Source: Brachionus koreanus (taxonomy: Eukaryota; Rotifera; Eurotatoria; Ploima; Brachionidae). Taken from it: 45,089 nt of DNA. The notes under the pieces are model-generated. The model ran no database searches. It saw nothing but the letters and a program-made list of their open reading frames with translations, and was not told the DNA's origin. Each line of letters opens with the position of its first letter. The first letter of the stretch is position 1. The stretch lies in NCBI GenBank assembly GCA_016987375.1, contig PJRA01000198.1, forward strand, positions 295,837 through 340,925, given 5' to 3'. The position numbers and the translations under genes were made by a program. Positions 42,299 to 45,089 of the stretch are shown here, piece after piece.

Positions 42299-42659
42299 AT
42301 TTTGTTATTCAGACTTTTTTTAAAAAATATTTATAAAAAAAAACTATTTTTTTAAATTAAACTTTTTTTAATAAAATAAGCTTTCCATAATTTTGAAAAA
42401 GATTTTTAATTTTTTTTTATGGTTTAAAAATTTAAAATTTTATTAAAAAAAATTTATAAAAATTATATGGAGACTAAAGAAAATCCATGAGATTTTCATA
42501 TTCCTTTCATACTGTAACTATAACTAAATTTCGAAAAGAAATAGATTTACAAGCATATCTCGATTGCCATAGAAACATTAAATAATTTTAAATTGTTATA
42601 TTTTCAACTAGTAGATCTAAACATAAATTTTAAAATAATTTTGTTATTAATGCTACAAA
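42299..42659. other. Short intergenic spacer between SARA and SPEF2
   Basis: These 361 bp contain a poly(A) signal candidate (AATAAAATAAG at about 42371) and must hold the SPEF2 promoter. No specific site was recognised. Confidence 0.6.
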
Positions 42660-43917
42660 ATGACAGAGATTTTATGCCGATGGCTAAACGAAGATGTTAG
42701 TTTATCTCAGCGCATCGAGCCACAAAATTTGGCCGAAAAATTCTCGAACGGATTTTTGCTCGGCGAAATTTTACATAAGCACGGCTTACAAGACGACTTC
42801 GAGTTCTTTTCGCAGAACAAGTAGTCCACTTAATTGCCAAAAAAAAATGTTCACTAATTGCTTCTTTGTTTAGACATGCCAATTCAAAGCTAAACAATTT
42901 CATGCGCTTACAACCAACTATAAATTTGCTGGAAATCAGCTTTAACACAAATATTGCCAGAGAGATAATGCAGGAGAAGCATACAACGACAACACAACTT
43001 CTGTATCAAATGTACATCGCTTTGACCAACAAAGAAAAGCGGAATTTAACCGGTGCTGCAATGGAGACCATGAGACCTGCTGCGCCGGTCAAGCTTGAGC
43101 AGCAGGAATCAAAAATTTACCAAAAAGTATTAGTTCAAAAATTTTTTAATAAAGATTTTAAAAAGATTAGAAAAAAAATTTTCTATTTAGAATTTAAAAG
43201 CTAAAACTCCAAGACAGACTGACCTAAATTTGGAATTGCTTCGTGCTAGATATGATAAATTCAAAGTTGAAAAAGAACAAGCTGAATTTCATACAAAATT
43301 TAAGCTTGAAGAAGATTTGAAAGCCGAACAACAAAATATAAGAGCTTATTTGCTCAATAAGTCAAAAGAATTTCGACAGCAGCAAGCCGAAATTTTGGCT
43401 AGAATAAAGTAATTTGAAATTTGTTCACAAATATTTCTAATTTTGATTTAAAATACAAATTTTTTTTTAAAAATTATTTTCAGATCTTTAAGTGACCATG
43501 AGTACAAGTAAGTTGCGAGAGGGCTAGGCTAAGCTATCAATTTAAGTTAATTAATTAATAATTAGATAAAATATAAATTAAATAAATTTTAGTAAATTGT
43601 TTTTAATTAGAGCATATTTTATTTATCTGAAAAAAATTAATTTTTTTAAAATTAGCATGTTGCTCGACGACATACGAGCTGAGCCGTAAGTTTAGAATAA
43701 ATAAATATGATTGCATGATTTAATATTAATGGGATTTAAACTGGCATGATCATAAATCTTAAAGCTTTTAAATTTAATTTTTAATTTTAAATTTTTCTTT
43801 AATTAATATTTTTTTAATCAAAGGGCTGCTGTTGTTCAAATACCTAAGACTCCTCAAAAATTCAAAAAAGAAGCAGTCTTGGAACGAATCAAGCTATTTG
43901 AGAGAAACGAAGGCGAA
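42660..43917 (+). CDS. SPEF2: SPEF2 (KPL2), 5' part, six exons in the window
   Basis: Exons are 42660-42820, 42874-43126, 43191-43408, 43484-43507, 43656-43685 and 43824-43917. Phases match throughout, giving 260 residues so far. The frame is still open at the last donor (GTAATT at 43918), so the gene continues past the window. SPEF2 is a large central-pair apparatus protein needed for sperm flagella and motile cilia. The start MTEILCRWLNEDVSLSQRIE and GFLLGEILHKHGLQDDFEFF, with SKLNNFMRLQPTINLL and TQLLYQMYIAL, form the N-terminal calponin-homology-like domain. TPRQTDLNLELLRARYDKFK and AAVVQIPKTPQKFKKEAVLE follow, matching the human order. Two micro-exons (24 and 30 nt) encode SLSDHEY and MLLDDIRAE, an insertion that I do not see in human SPEF2. 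Confidence 0.92.
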
Positions 43918-45089
43918 GTAATTAAAAATTTTATTTTATTCCTCCTAGAGACACTTTCCCAAAAAATAATTAAAAAAAAGTAAATTTTTGAGAATAATTG
44001 ATTAACGCATAAATATTAAAAAGGCTTTAGTTTTATAATTCAAATATTCCCTAGAAGAATATTGTTTAATTACCGTGTTTCTTAGTTGTTCGATATATCA
44101 GTCTAATGACGCATGCATTAACATTCTCAAATTATAGCGTATACTCCAAAGACATGTTTTAAAGTAAAGTTTTAAGTTTTAATGCAGTATGAGAATTTTA
44201 TGAGCAATAAAAATTTTTTAAAATTCATTGATCCAACGTTAGAAATTGGATTTAATAGAAAAATGAGAAAAATGTTTTTTTTTTAATTTTGATTTGGTTA
44301 AAAATTTCAAGCATTAATGCTTCATTAAAATCGACATTAATGCTGCATTTTTAAACATGTCTTTGGAGCAAGCGATATAATTTAAGAATGTTTTAGAATA
44401 AACCAGATGGTTATTTCTTGTGTTAGACCTGATCCTAACGAGGTTGCTTGGCTCCTTTTTTTAGGTTTAAGATTATCTTCACTCATCTTACCTAAGTCAG
44501 ATTTTTCTAATTCTTTGGGGGTATAGGATTGATCAACATTTTCTTATTCTTTAGTTCCAGTTTTTTCTAAGCTTAATATTTAAACCAAGCTGCTCCACTT
44601 ATGAAAATAAAAGCTGGGCTCTTTTTAAATGAATTTTATTTATTAAAATAAAATATAAGGAAATATTTATAATAAAATAATAAAAATCTAAAGTCCAAAA
44701 CTAGGTTATAAGAATAATCATTTTCTATTACATTCCGTCGCATGGCTGATAAACATTTGTGGAATATTGCAATATTATAAAGTCTAAAGTGTATTGTTTG
44801 AAATATTATTTTGAATTTATGTTGAGCGTGATCATTTATTGTTTCATATGTATCTTCTTATGCTTTAGAAATAAATTTTCTGGCTCGTTTTTTTTTAATT
44901 TTTTAAAAATTATTTATCAATCAATTCACAAAGTTCACTTTAGTTTGGTCATTGGATTCATTTAATTAAAAAAATTAATTTTGAAGCGAGTGTACTCTTT
45001 TGAAATCGAAATTAGACTTTTATTTAGTGACCAAGAGTATTTTTTGAAAATCTAAAGATTTCAATTTCAAAGTTAATTAATAGCGCCCA
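43918..45089 (+). other. Start of a long SPEF2 intron or 3' region
   Basis: After the GTAATT donor no further SPEF2 exon is visible to the window end. The stretch holds a MITE-like foldback (44120-44392) and AT-rich DNA with short chance frames. Confidence 0.55.
44120..44392. mobile_element. MITE-like foldback element, about 273 bp
   Basis: The left end AACATTCTCAAATTATAGCG and right end (minus strand) AACATTCTTAAATTATATCG are inverted repeats. They continue through CTCCAAAGACATGTTT in both arms, about 44 bp in all with a few mismatches, and again weakly at the inner TTAATGC/TGCAG motifs. The centre is AT-rich and non-coding. The terminal repeats differ from those of the element at 4055-4273, so this is a second family. 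Confidence 0.7.

Noticed and set aside
44759..44965. 68-residue hydrophobic frame near the right end
   Set aside because: AT-driven Phe/Ile-rich composition, no start context, no match to the SPEF2 continuation.

Overview
The window is nuclear DNA from a small-bodied, ciliated animal. It is very A+T rich (well over 70% by eye). The genes have short introns, mostly 46-75 bp, with GT..AG ends, and the proteins are typically metazoan: syntaxin-7/12, SARA, SPEF2, RIBC2, TMEM214, SLC34 and a class-B-like GPCR. A compact AT-rich genome with such introns and ciliary genes would fit a monogonont rotifer or a similar small lophotrochozoan. That is an inference and no species is claimed. A 113-bp run of N shows this is a scaffold.

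Layout, left to right. 1-158 (-): 5' end of a secreted LysM protein. 159-4600: repeat-rich AT DNA with a MITE-like foldback and a tRNA-like short repeat. 4608-5698 (+): C-terminal exon of a NOL4-like protein. 7229-13202 (-): complete glycogen debranching enzyme in two exons. 13620-14703 (-): five-exon aldo-keto reductase. 14863-15221 (-): SFR1-like Rad51 accessory protein. 16952-18146 (+): RIBC2. 19103-19988: large foldback element with an internal ORF. 20270-23225 (-): eight-exon TMEM214. 23766-23878: assembly gap. 24120-24785: tRNA-like repeat plus an LTR-retrotransposon relic. 24913-27414 (-): single-exon seven-helix receptor. 27858-27977 (+): 39-residue OST4, too short for ordinary ORF calling. 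28420-30237 (+): SLC34 sodium/phosphate cotransporter. 31559-32551 (+): syntaxin-7/12. 33764-42298 (+): SARA/ZFYVE9-family FYVE protein. 42660-43917 (+, continues past the window): SPEF2.

The most interesting structure is the SARA gene. Its FYVE half (to 34567) and its C-terminal SARA half (from 40002) look like two genes but join in frame across a 5.4-kb intron. That intron holds, on the opposite strand, a gene for an unusual protein with three tandem BAG1-type ubiquitin-like domains and a Gln-rich tail, and probably a second small gene. Other points of note are: at least six dispersed short repeats with tRNA-like heads and (ATT)n/(ACT)n tails; TMEM214 and OST4 close together, as in human 2p23.3; a changed QSSS phosphate-site motif in the SLC34 protein; and a small exon ending in a PIP-box-like sequence.

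There is no operon or single pathway. Syntaxin and SARA are neighbouring endosomal genes, TMEM214 and OST4 are both ER proteins, and RIBC2 and SPEF2 are axonemal. Apart from the microsynteny these groupings may be chance. All exon joins were worked out by hand from splice sites, reading phase and remembered family sequences.
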